A DNA stretch of 56,554 nucleotides from JBFMEX01 sp040752215. GTDB taxonomy: Bacteria > Pseudomonadota > Alphaproteobacteria > Rhizobiales > Hyphomicrobiaceae. Below the pieces are notes generated by a model. That model saw only the letters and a program-made list of their open reading frames with translations, searched no databases and was not told where the DNA came from. The stretch spans positions 1 through 56,554 of the forward strand of contig JBFMEX010000036.1 in NCBI GenBank assembly GCA_040752215.1, read 5' to 3'. This document shows positions 49,691 to 56,554 of the stretch, piece after piece; positions within the stretch are counted from its first letter, which is position 1; every line of letters starts with the position of its first letter. The position numbers were made by a program, and so were the translations under genes.

Positions 49691-50296
49691 CTACATCCAC
49701 GGCCGCGCGGCGTGGGCCTTCTCCTCATAGGCGCCGATCGCCTTCTCCTTCTCCAGCGTCAGGCCGATGGCGTCGAGGCCGTTCAACAGGCAGTGCTTGC
49801 GGAACGGGTCGATCTCGAAGCGGATGACGCCGCCGTCGGGCCCGCGGATCTCCTGCTTTTCGAGATCGACCGTGACGGTCGCGTTCTCGCCGCGGTTGGC
49901 GTCGTCCATCAGCTTGTCGACCTCGGCCTGTGGCAGCTTGATCGGCAAAATGCCGTTTTGGAAGCAGTTGTTGTAGAATATGTCGGCGAAGTCGGGCGCG
50001 ACGATGCAGCGGAAGCCGAAGTCCAAGAGCGCCCACGGAGCGTGCTCGCGGCTGGAGCCGCAGCCGAAGTTCTCACCCGTCACCAGGATCGTGGCCTTGC
50101 GGTAGGCGGGCTTGTTGAGCACGAAGTCAGGGTTCTCCTTGCCTGCCTGGTCGTAGCGCATCTCGAAGAACAGCGATTTGCCGAGCCCGGTGCGCAGAAT
50201 CGTCTTCAGGAACTGCTTGGGGATGATCATGTCGGTGTCGACGTTGCGCATCGGCAGCGGTGCGGCGACGCCGGTCAGCGTGGTGAACTTGTCCAT
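49691..50296 (-). CDS. leuD: 3-isopropylmalate dehydratase small subunit
   Basis: A 201-residue small subunit of isopropylmalate isomerase for leucine synthesis. It begins DKFTTLTGVAAPL and has NVDTDMIIPKQFLK near residue 18, GENFGCGSSREHAPWAL near 74 and FADIFYNNCFQNGILPI near 102. The large subunit leuC is not here. A 150-residue hypothetical gene lies upstream, 29 bases away, on the same strand. Confidence 0.95.
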   Translation of the reverse strand: MDKFTTLTGVAAPLPMRNVDTDMIIPKQFLKTILRTGLGKSLFFEMRYDQAGKENPDFVLNKPAYRKATILVTGENFGCGSSREHAPWALLDFGFRCIVAPDFADIFYNNCFQNGILPIKLPQAEVDKLMDDANRGENATVTVDLEKQEIRGPDGGVIRFEIDPFRKHCLLNGLDAIGLTLEKEKAIGAYEEKAHAARPWM

Positions 50297-50325
50297 GTCG
50301 TTCCTTTGGTGTGGCCCGGTTGGAC

Positions 50326-50778
50326 TCACGCCCGCAGAGCATCGGCGAGCGCCCGGAAGTAGCCTTCGGCGGCGGAAAGGCGATCGAGCCTGATGGCGTT
50401 CGCCGCCCGTGCCGCGTCCGCCGTCGGTGGCCCGGCGGCCAGCTCCTGAAGGCGCCTTTTAACGCCAGCCAGCTTGCGCCCGTCAAGATGATGCTCGAGC
50501 ACGCCGACGATCGTCTCGACGTAGCCGGCGATCCGTCCGAGCTCGCGCACGGCGCGCCGGGCGGCGGCGGCATTGGCCGGCTCGGCGGTCGCCTCGGCCA
50601 GCGCGTCGCCGGCCCGCTGCAGGGTATCGGCGATCGCCTCGGCATAGCGCGCCACCCGCTCGCGCCGGGCCGGATCGAGCGGCAGTAACGCCTCCTGCCA
50701 GCGGTGCACCGTCTCGGCGAGGCCGAGCACGTGCCGGGTCAGGGGGCTGCCGCACCGCCGCCACGGCGGATCGGTCAT
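50326..50778 (-). CDS. Hypothetical all-helical protein upstream of leuD
   Basis: A 150-residue protein, Ala/Arg/Leu-rich and predominantly helical by eye (LGLAETVHRWQEALLPLDPARRERVARYAEAIADTL is one long pattern split by turns). No known domain is recognised. It lies 29 bases before leuD and is probably co-transcribed. Its start is just next to the hairpin repeat at 50785-50859. Confidence 0.6.
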   Translation of the reverse strand: MTDPPWRRCGSPLTRHVLGLAETVHRWQEALLPLDPARRERVARYAEAIADTLQRAGDALAEATAEPANAAAARRAVRELGRIAGYVETIVGVLEHHLDGRKLAGVKRRLQELAAGPPTADAARAANAIRLDRLSAAEGYFRALADALRA

Positions 50779-50784
50779 AAGACG

Positions 50785-50859
50785 CTAATGTGGTTCAGAT
50801 TGCGAAATTCGTTCGCCGCCGGCTGCGGAACGAGACGAATCTCGCGATCACGACATTAG
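50785..50859. repeat. Single-hairpin copy of the paired-hairpin element
   Basis: CTAATGTGGTTCAGATTGCGAAATTCG at the left and CGAATCTCGCGATCACGACATTAG at the right are inverted arms closely related to hairpin 1 at 28624-28699, in the reverse orientation. Only this half occurs. It lies 6 bases from the start of the 50326-50778 gene. Confidence 0.65.
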
Positions 50860-50919
50860 GGCGCAGTCTCACCAACGGGGATAGTGCGACCAAAGGGAGG
50901 TTAATTGCCGCGCCGGCGG

Positions 50920-51438
50920 TCAGCGGATACTCGGGTCCGCGTAGCACTTGCGCATGTACTCGCAGCGGTAGGAGCCGGACAGGTGCATGCTGTCGCCCTT
51001 GGCCGGGGCGATGAACTGGCACACTTCCTCGAGGCCCTCCGGCGTCAGCCAGCCCTGCCGGCGGCCGCGCTGCACCGCGAAGCAGTCGGCGGTCTCCTCG
51101 TCGGGGCCGCGGAACTGGTGGCCGCACTCGTGCGAGTAAATCCACAGTTTCACCGGCATCGACACCTTGGCCAGCAGGCGCGGGTTCATGATCAGGAACC
51201 CCGGATAGGCGGCGCCGTAGTCGTCGAGCGTGCTGTCGAGCACCGTCGGCCGGTGGCCGCAGACGACGCGCGAATTGTCGAGCTTCAGCGCCCCGGGTGG
51301 GACGATCGTCGCCCCCTGCCCGACATGCTCGACATACTCTTCCGGAGTCGGCGGATTGTCGGCGCGGGCGGTGTTGCCACCGAGCACGAGAAAGGCAGCC
51401 GCCAGCGCCGCGAATCGCGCGTGTGCATGCAATCCCAC
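50920..51438 (-). CDS. Secreted HExxH metalloprotease-like protein
   Basis: About 172 residues from a GTG at 51438 preceded by GGAG; an ATG at 51561 would add a basic extension that is not signal-like. A signal peptide ends near TARA (residue 25). HECGH at H103-E104-H107 is followed by EETADCFAV, where Glu115 or Asp118 may be the third ligand. The cysteines are spaced for disulfides. Family unnamed; gluzincin-like zinc peptidase is inferred. Confidence 0.75.
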   Translation of the reverse strand: MGLHAHARFAALAAAFLVLGGNTARADNPPTPEEYVEHVGQGATIVPPGALKLDNSRVVCGHRPTVLDSTLDDYGAAYPGFLIMNPRLLAKVSMPVKLWIYSHECGHQFRGPDEETADCFAVQRGRRQGWLTPEGLEEVCQFIAPAKGDSMHLSGSYRCEYMRKCYADPSIR

Positions 51439-51781
51439 AGCCCCGGCTCCCCTGATCGCTGCAATTCTGGCTACCCGCCGAACATGGCGTGATTTCGTCT
51501 GCGAGACAAGGTCACCCCTGCAACACGGCAACAGCGAGTATCTTTCACCAGTCGTGAACATATCGTCACGACAGCGCTCGCGCTCTGGTGAGTTGATCGG
51601 TCTAGTGTGGTGATCGCGAAGTTCGCATCCACTTGCGGCTCGCTGGCGAGCGAACNNNNNNNNNNCCTCCCCACCCCCCCCCCCACCACACTAGCAACTC
51701 TATGATTCTAGTGTCCCTTTTGATTCCGAAGTTCACCGTTGCGTTCGCGGCTGGGTGGTGGCGAACTTCGGAATCGGGACA
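51439..51781. other. Gene-free region holding the second paired-hairpin element and an assembly gap
   Basis: No gene seen. Most of it is the repeat at 51602-51785; the 10 Ns lie in its first hairpin. Confidence 0.6.
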
Positions 51782-51785
51782 CTAG
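51602..51785. repeat. Paired-hairpin mobile-like element, copy 2, interrupted by a gap
   Basis: The left half matches copy 1 up to GCTGGCGAGCGAAC, then 10 Ns and a C-rich stretch (CCTCCCCACCCCC...) replace the other arm before ACCACACTAG. The right half (51708-51785) matches CTAGTGTCCC ... GGAATCGGGACACTAG almost exactly. It differs from copy 1 at a few positions (CCATCG versus CCGTTG). The TAG at its end is the stop of the 51782 gene on the minus strand. Confidence 0.8.
51656..51665. other. Assembly gap (10 N)
   Basis: Ten N bases within the first hairpin of the repeat, followed by a C-homopolymer run to 51684. Probably a scaffold join at a hard palindrome; the true length is unknown. Confidence 0.95.
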
Positions 51786-52228
51786 GCGCCTGACGTCTCG
51801 CCGGCCGCCGCTTCGATCTCCTCCATGTCCTCGTCCGAGAGCCCGAAGTGGTGGCCGATCTCATGTACCAGCACGTGCGTGACGAGGTCGCCGAGCGTCT
51901 CCTCGCCCTCGCTCCAGTAGTCGAGGATGGCGCGCCGGTAGAGGAACACCATGTCCGGCTCGCGCGGCAGGTCGCTGACGCTCTTCTTGTCGAGGCTGAC
52001 GCCGGAATAGAGGCCCATCAGGTCGAACGGATCCTCGATGCCGAGATCGTCGAGCACCTCGTCGGTGGCGAAATCGTCGATGCGGATGACGAGTTCGCGG
52101 CTGAGCTCGCGGAACTCGGCCGGCAGCCGCTCCCAGGCCGCCGCCGCCAGCAGCTCCATGTCGGCGAGGCTCGGCGCCCGCGTTTCCTTCCAATGCTGCC
52201 AGTCGGATGCCGTCACCGCCCCGTCCAT
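51782..52228 (-). CDS. Metallopeptidase family protein with HExxHxxG (zincin-1 type)
   Basis: A 148-residue zinc peptidase-like protein of the DUF1025/PF06262 type. The motif HEIGHHFGLSDEDMEE at about residues 122-137 has both metal-binding histidines and the catalytic Glu. LMGLYSGVSLDKKS and FLYRRAILDYW are typical. The ATG at 52228 is used. Substrate is not known. The stop codon is given by the end of the repeat at 51785. Confidence 0.88.
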   Translation of the reverse strand: MDGAVTASDWQHWKETRAPSLADMELLAAAAWERLPAEFRELSRELVIRIDDFATDEVLDDLGIEDPFDLMGLYSGVSLDKKSVSDLPREPDMVFLYRRAILDYWSEGEETLGDLVTHVLVHEIGHHFGLSDEDMEEIEAAAGETSGA

Positions 52229-52287
52229 CCCGGTCGATTGCGCATGTCGAGAGATAGGCCCTGCCGCGGCGATTGAACAGCCCTCGC

Positions 52288-53112
52288 TCAGCTTTCGCCA
52301 GCCGCCACCAGTGGAGCGCGGGCCGCTACGACAGCCGCATCTGCCGCCGCCTCTGCCCGCGCCGGGGGGCTGATCGGTCCGGGTCCGGCATAGATGCGCG
52401 CCAGCGCATTGGCATCGAGCGCGGCCGGCGGGCCGTCGAATACCACCCGCCCGCGATTGAGCCCGATGATGCGGTCGGCCACTTTCAGCGCCAGCTCGAC
52501 CTGATGCAGGCTGACGACGGCCGTGATCCCGTCCTCGCGCGCGACCCGGAGCAAGAGCTGCAGGATCGCGTCGGAGGTGGCCGGATCGAGACTCGCCACC
52601 GGCTCGTCGGCGAGCAGAAGGTTCGGCCTCTGCACCAGCGCGCGGGCGATGCCGACCCGCTGCTGCTCTCCCCCCGACAGCCGGTCGGCGCGCTGCAGGG
52701 ACTTGTCCAGCAGGCCGACGCGCTCCAGTGCCTCGAAGGCCAGCAGCTGGTCGGCCTTGGGCGGCGGCATCAGCGCGTGAATGCGGCGCATGTGTCCGAG
52801 CCGGCCGGCGACCACGTTGGCGTGCGCGCTCGCGCGCCCGACCAGATGGTGCTGCTGGAACACCATGGCCGTCGTCTGCCGGTGCGCCTTGAGCCGCTCG
52901 CGGCTGGCGAGGATCGGCCCTCCGTCGAGCGTCTCGACGCGACCGGAGGTCGGCGCGATGAGGCCATTGAGCGATCGCAGCAGGGTCGACTTGCCCGCAC
53001 CGGAGGGGCCGAGCAGGACCGTGAAGCGGCCGCATTCGAGCGCCAGCGACACCTGATCGAGCGCCGGTGCGCCGGGCGCGTAGGCCACTGTGACGTTGTC
53101 GAGCCGGATCAT
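52288..53112 (-). CDS. phnC: Phosphonate ABC transporter ATP-binding protein
   Basis: A 274-residue ATPase with Walker A GPSGAGKST (35-43), FQQHHLVGR, signature RLSGGEQQR near 145 and Walker B LLADEPVASLD. The PhnC-type start MIRLDNVTVAY fits. It overlaps phnE by four bases. The C-terminus is Ala-rich and extended. No C-P lyase genes are nearby, so transport of phosphonate or phosphite-like compounds is inferred. Confidence 0.93.
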   Translation of the reverse strand: MIRLDNVTVAYAPGAPALDQVSLALECGRFTVLLGPSGAGKSTLLRSLNGLIAPTSGRVETLDGGPILASRERLKAHRQTTAMVFQQHHLVGRASAHANVVAGRLGHMRRIHALMPPPKADQLLAFEALERVGLLDKSLQRADRLSGGEQQRVGIARALVQRPNLLLADEPVASLDPATSDAILQLLLRVAREDGITAVVSLHQVELALKVADRIIGLNRGRVVFDGPPAALDANALARIYAGPGPISPPARAEAAADAAVVAARAPLVAAGES

Positions 53113-53942
53113 GCCTCGATCAGCCTCCGGCGCACGAAGGCGCTCAGCGCATCGGCGATGGCGACCATCGTCAGGATGACCGCGAGAATGGTGAGCAGGC
53201 TCGGGAAATCCAGCAGGTCGATGGCGTTCTTCAGCTGCTGGCCGATGCCGCCGGCGCCGACGAGACCGAGCACCGTCGAGGATCGGATGTTGAACTCCCA
53301 CATGTAGAGCACCACCGAGGCGAGGCTCGGCAGCACCGTCGGCAGCAGGCCGTAGCGCATCACCAGCAGCCGCGAGGCACCCGTCGCCGCCAGCGCCTCG
53401 ATTGGGCGCGGATCGGCGGCCTCGATCTCCTCCGACCACAGCTTGGCGATCGAGCCGGCGACGTGAAACGCGATCCCGAGTATGCCCGCGAACGGCCCGA
53501 GCCCGACCGCCGCCACGAACAGCAGCGCGAAAACGAACGTGTCGATGCTGCGAAGGCCGTTGAGCACGGCGCGGGCCGGCCAATAGAGCAGCGGCGACGG
53601 CGTCGTGTTGCGCGCCGCGAGGAGGCACAGCGGCACCGCGACCAGGGCGCCGAACGTGGTGCCGAGGGTGGCGATCGCCACCGTTTCGGCGGCACCCCGC
53701 AGTACCGCGTCGAGTTCGGTGAGATCGGGCGGCCAGCTCCTCGCGAGCCAGGTTGCCAGCCGCGGCACGCCGTCGACGAGCCGCGCGAGGTCGATGCCGC
53801 TGGCGGAGAGGCACGCGGCGTAGAGCACGAGGAGGCCGGCGATCCAGGCCAGTCGCTGCCCGCTGCCCCGCTTCTGCTCGGCGAGCAGGTGCTCGTAGCG
53901 CCGTGCGCGCTCGCTCTCCTCATGTGTGGCTTGCGCAGACAT
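53109..53942 (-). CDS. phnE: Phosphonate ABC transporter permease
   Basis: A 277-residue inner-membrane permease with about six transmembrane helices and the EAA-loop segment EALAATGASRLLVMRYGLLPTVLPSLAS near 185. An N-terminal extension of charged residues (ERARRYEHLLAEQKRG) is typical of PhnE. It lies 6 bases after phnD and overlaps phnC. Confidence 0.93.
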   Translation of the reverse strand: MSAQATHEESERARRYEHLLAEQKRGSGQRLAWIAGLLVLYAACLSASGIDLARLVDGVPRLATWLARSWPPDLTELDAVLRGAAETVAIATLGTTFGALVAVPLCLLAARNTTPSPLLYWPARAVLNGLRSIDTFVFALLFVAAVGLGPFAGILGIAFHVAGSIAKLWSEEIEAADPRPIEALAATGASRLLVMRYGLLPTVLPSLASVVLYMWEFNIRSSTVLGLVGAGGIGQQLKNAIDLLDFPSLLTILAVILTMVAIADALSAFVRRRLIEA

Positions 53943-53948
53943 GCACCA

Positions 53949-54827
53949 CTACGACGGGTTCTTGATGCGGCCGAGCGCCATGCCGGCGTCGTCGATCAAC
54001 TTGTAGGATTCGTGCGTCGCCTTCACCCAGCCGGTATAGCGCGGCGGCATGATCGCCTTCGCCTCCTCGTCCGTGATCGACAGCACCGCCGCGCGGATCT
54101 TCTCGATCAGCTCCGGATCGAGTCCCTTGCGTGCCACCAGCGCGTCGTTCGGCAGCGGCTCGGACGTCCACACGACCTTCACCTGATCGGCCTTCACGAG
54201 ACCCTTGCCGATCATCGCGTCGAGATTGCGGTTGTAGTCGGAGGCGAGGTCGACCTGCCCGTTGGCGACTGCGGTCACGTTGGCCGCGTGCGAGGCGCCG
54301 TCGCGGTATTTGAAGAAGGTCTTGGGATCGATGCCCTGCGACTTGAAATAGTAGGTCGGGATCAGCCAGCCGGAGGTCGAGCCGACGTCGGCGAGCGAGA
54401 TCGACAGCCCCTTGGCATCGTCCGGCCACTTGGCGATCGCGACGTCGGGGCGGGCGAGGATGATCGCGTGGTAGGTCGGCTTGCCGTCGTACTTGACGGT
54501 GGCGATCGCTTCCGCGCCGCCCTGGTAGTGTGCCAGCACGTAGCCCCATGGGCCCATCCAGGTCACGTCGACCTGCTGGTTGGTCAAGGCGAGCGATATG
54601 CCGGCCCAATCGTTGGTGACGACCAGCTCGTAGTCGGCGCCCACCTTGTCGGCGATGTGCTTGAAGAACGGCTCGTAGGCCTTGCGCGTATCGCCGGGCG
54701 TCGGCTGGTAGGGCCCGACCGCGAAGCGGAGCTTCGGCTTGTCGGCGGCGTGCGCAGATGCGAGCGGCAGCGCAACGGCGAAGGCCACGGCGGCGAGCGC
54801 GAGGCGGCGTGAGATCGTCATGTCCAT
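53949..54827 (-). CDS. phnD: Phosphonate ABC transporter substrate-binding protein
   Basis: A 292-residue periplasmic binding protein with a signal peptide ending ASAHA near residue 27. It has RFAVGPYQPTPGDTRKAYEPFFKHIADKVG and the ligand-loop DVTWMGPWGYVLA, followed by DVGSTSGWLIP. It is first in the phnD-phnE-phnC operon. The specificity (phosphonate, phosphite or other) cannot be fixed from sequence. Confidence 0.92.
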   Translation of the reverse strand: MDMTISRRLALAAVAFAVALPLASAHAADKPKLRFAVGPYQPTPGDTRKAYEPFFKHIADKVGADYELVVTNDWAGISLALTNQQVDVTWMGPWGYVLAHYQGGAEAIATVKYDGKPTYHAIILARPDVAIAKWPDDAKGLSISLADVGSTSGWLIPTYYFKSQGIDPKTFFKYRDGASHAANVTAVANGQVDLASDYNRNLDAMIGKGLVKADQVKVVWTSEPLPNDALVARKGLDPELIEKIRAAVLSITDEEAKAIMPPRYTGWVKATHESYKLIDDAGMALGRIKNPS

Positions 54828-54924
54828 GCTCCGAGATTGCAGGCGGGAGTGGTGAGAATAGCCCCGATTGCGGCCGAGCCGATGAAAAACTCCGTGAGCC
54901 GCCGTGATGATGGGTCGGCGGCCG

Positions 54925-55740
54925 TCATGCCGGCGCCGTGGCCACGAGAATATATTCCCGAAGCACGAAATGCCGTGCGCTGGCGCTGCCGCGCGGCTGG
55001 AGGAAGGCGATCAGTGGCGCTGGCCCGACCTCCAGCATGGCCTCCAGGCGCAGGACCGTCGCCGGGTCACAGCTCATGCGCTCGACCCATGGCCCGAACG
55101 CGAGCTCCTTCGCGATCAGCTCCTCGCTCGCGATCGAAACGCCCTCGCGCGTGATCACGCGCCGCCACTCCTCGCGCGTAAGTGCGCGCACATGGCTCGG
55201 GTCGCGCAGCCGCTCGAACGCGTCGTAGGCGGCGTCCGCTGCCGCGATCCCGTCCGCCGTATGACCAGGCAGTATCTCCGCGTCGGGTCCGACGTTGTCG
55301 ACGAGACCGAATGTGCCGCCGGGCACGAGCACGCGGCGGACCTCGGCGACGAAGCGGGGGATGCTCGGGAAATGATGCGCGGCGAGCCGGCACACGACGG
55401 CATCGAAGCTCGCGTCGGCGAACGGCAGCGCGCCGGCCTCTGCCCTGGTCGTGCCGACGTTGGCGAGCCCGCGCGCCACCGCCATTCGCGCCGTCTCGGC
55501 CAGCATCTCCTCGGTAATGTCGCTCGCCACCACCTCGGCGACGTGCGGTGCAATCGCCGCCGCCATGTGGCCGGCGCCGGTGGCGACGTCGAGCACGCGC
55601 CACTCCGGGGTCGGTGCGATCCGCGCCACGAGCATGCCGAGGCTCTCACCCGCGGCGTGCACAGTCGAGGTCGCGTAGTGCGCGGCATGGGGGCCGAACT
55701 GCTGCTCCGCGAGCGACTTTGGCATGATCTCTCTCGTCAT
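54925..55740 (-). CDS. Class I SAM-dependent methyltransferase
   Basis: About 271 residues from ATG at 55740; an upstream start at 55881 gives an unconserved extension. SAM motif VLDVATGAGHMA near residue 49, then SDITEEML and GALPFADASFDAVVCRLAAHHF, as in the UbiE/Coq5-like group. The substrate is unknown. It lies 97 bases upstream of phnD on the same strand, so a shared transcript is possible, but no functional link is apparent. Confidence 0.9.
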   Translation of the reverse strand: MTREIMPKSLAEQQFGPHAAHYATSTVHAAGESLGMLVARIAPTPEWRVLDVATGAGHMAAAIAPHVAEVVASDITEEMLAETARMAVARGLANVGTTRAEAGALPFADASFDAVVCRLAAHHFPSIPRFVAEVRRVLVPGGTFGLVDNVGPDAEILPGHTADGIAAADAAYDAFERLRDPSHVRALTREEWRRVITREGVSIASEELIAKELAFGPWVERMSCDPATVLRLEAMLEVGPAPLIAFLQPRGSASARHFVLREYILVATAPA

Positions 55741-56152
55741 CGAGCGACCGATGTTGGCGATGAGCCGAGCGACGCCGAAAGCGGCTCGCGACACGCTGTC
55801 ACCGTATGGTGCCGCAGCAGGGCCCACGCATCCAGTGGTCACGCTGGCGCGCCGGCACGACCGTGTGCGCAGCAAGAGCATGTATCAGTGTCAAACCACA
55901 CGGGTGCGCGAAAGTTGCCCACACGGATCGTAAGAGCGGCGTGGCACACCACGCATTTGCGAGATCCCGCGGCCGGTGATTGCGCGTGCGAAGACCACAG
56001 AGTTTGTCAATTGACGGCCACAATACCGCGTCTATAGATAGGAGATCAGCTCATTGCGATATTCAGGCATGCGCATCGGCTGGTGACGGCTCGGTGCGCC
56101 ATTGACTGGGCTCGGGTCGAGGGAGTGAAACATCCGGTTCTGGAGGGTTATC
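55741..56152. other. Divergent upstream region of the methyltransferase and DUF2147 genes
   Basis: About 410 bases without a gene. It contains a sigma-70-like promoter for the DUF2147 gene at 56011-56038. Nothing else was recognised. Confidence 0.5.
56011..56038 (+). promoter_or_regulatory. Sigma-70-type promoter upstream of the DUF2147 gene
   Basis: TTGACG (-35, 56011-56016) and TATAGA (-10, 56033-56038) are spaced by 16 bases; the start would give a leader of about 105 bases. The gene's GGAGGG is at 56142-56147. Confidence 0.6.
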
Positions 56153-56554
56153 ATGCGTAAGACGATGGCGGCGGTCGCCGCGCTGATGGCGGTTGGCTAT
56201 GCGGGCGCGGCCAATGCCGCGGGCATGGCGGACATGGTCGGCAAGTGGAAGTGGACGGATTTCACGATCGAGTGCAAGGAAGGCGGCGCCAACGGCATGT
56301 CGTGCACCGTCATCGACGGCCCGAAGAACAAGGGCATGGAGATGATCCAGTCCAAGCTCGAGGCCAAGGACGGCGCGTTCGTCGGCAAGGTCAAGCACCC
56401 GGCGAGTGGCGACATCTACAATTCCAAGATGAACCTGAAGGACCCCAACACTTGGTCGATGGACGGCTGCACCGACGCCGGCGTCTGCGCCAAGGGCGCG
56501 GTCACGCGCGGGACGTCAGGACGTCCGCGGGCGCCCCCGCGGGGCGGCCGGGGG
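56153..56554 (+). CDS. DUF2147 secreted protein, 3' end missing
   Basis: ATG at 56153 with GGAGGG upstream. A signal peptide ends near residue 22 (AANAA). The mature part has GKWKW near the start, then KHPASGDIYNSKMNLKDPNTWSMDGC and AKGAV, matching the DUF2147 family (IYN...MKL..N.L...GC). About 115 residues look genuine; the last ~50 bases are low-complexity GC and break the usual family ending, so the true C-terminus is lost. Confidence 0.8.
   Translation, partial: MRKTMAAVAALMAVGYAGAANAAGMADMVGKWKWTDFTIECKEGGANGMSCTVIDGPKNKGMEMIQSKLEAKDGAFVGKVKHPASGDIYNSKMNLKDPNTWSMDGCTDAGVCAKGAVTRGTSGRPRAPPRGGRG
56505..56554. other. Low-complexity GC window edge, probable assembly artefact
   Basis: The final bases are G/C blocks including GACGTCAGGACGTC and CCCCCGCGGGG. 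They read on in the DUF2147 frame as Arg/Gly/Pro repeats unlike the family. The same kind of sequence occurs at the left edge and near the N gap. Confidence 0.6.

Overview
The window looks like a chromosomal segment, probably a scaffold end to end, from a GC-rich alphaproteobacterium of the order Hyphomicrobiales (Bradyrhizobium/Rhodopseudomonas-like). The call rests on the order mnmE-mnmG-rsmG-parA-parB, the holA-lptE-leuS block, the ccm/acnA neighbourhood, cobS-cobT beside a DnaJ-domain gene and bolA, and DUF2794 and DUF1223 proteins. Two ParB-binding (parS-like) palindromes near parAB suggest that the left end lies close to the chromosome origin. No rRNA, tRNA, CRISPR array or intact insertion sequence was seen. 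Both window ends and the flank of a 10-N gap at 51656-51665 are low-complexity G/C sequence and are probably assembly artefacts.

Layout. 1-7155: a truncated DUF255 protein, then tRNA-modification genes mnmE and mnmG, 16S methyltransferase rsmG and partition genes parAB. 7156-13058: an interruption between parB and holA holding hisE-coaA, an ArsR regulator with a double AHSA1 protein, an HTH protein and a PfkB kinase, with several dispersed repeats. 13139-17433: leuS-lptE-holA on the minus strand. 17434-20841: a repeat-rich intergenic region, a self-inhibited Fic protein coupled to the PLP-homeostasis gene yggS, and an unknown conserved protein. 20842-28627: ammonium transporter behind a sigma-54-like promoter, thpR, tesA divergent from the ybbA-ybbP exporter, a Bax-inhibitor-1 protein and a GNAT acetyltransferase. 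28624-30038: a paired-hairpin element, DUF2794, and a structured gene-free stretch ending in an orphan terminator.

30039-39267: M3 oligopeptidase, then ccmCDG, DUF1223 and aconitase on the minus strand and ccmAB on the plus strand, so the cytochrome c maturation set is split by acnA. 39274-46385: phytase-like secreted protein, cobaltochelatase CobST, DnaJ, BolA, a His/Trp/Arg-rich tiny secreted protein and a CNNM/CorC protein. 46457-50778: aroB, aroK, xerD, leuD. 50785-56554: two short metalloprotease-like genes around a second paired-hairpin element, a phnDEC-type phosphonate transporter, a methyltransferase and a truncated DUF2147 protein.

The most unusual material is mobile-like palindromic DNA. 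One family sits in frame inside both mnmG and rsmG; another forms double hairpins that end adjacent genes with their own TAG. Other notable points are the Fic gene with a triple direct repeat upstream and the orphan terminator at 29902-29939.
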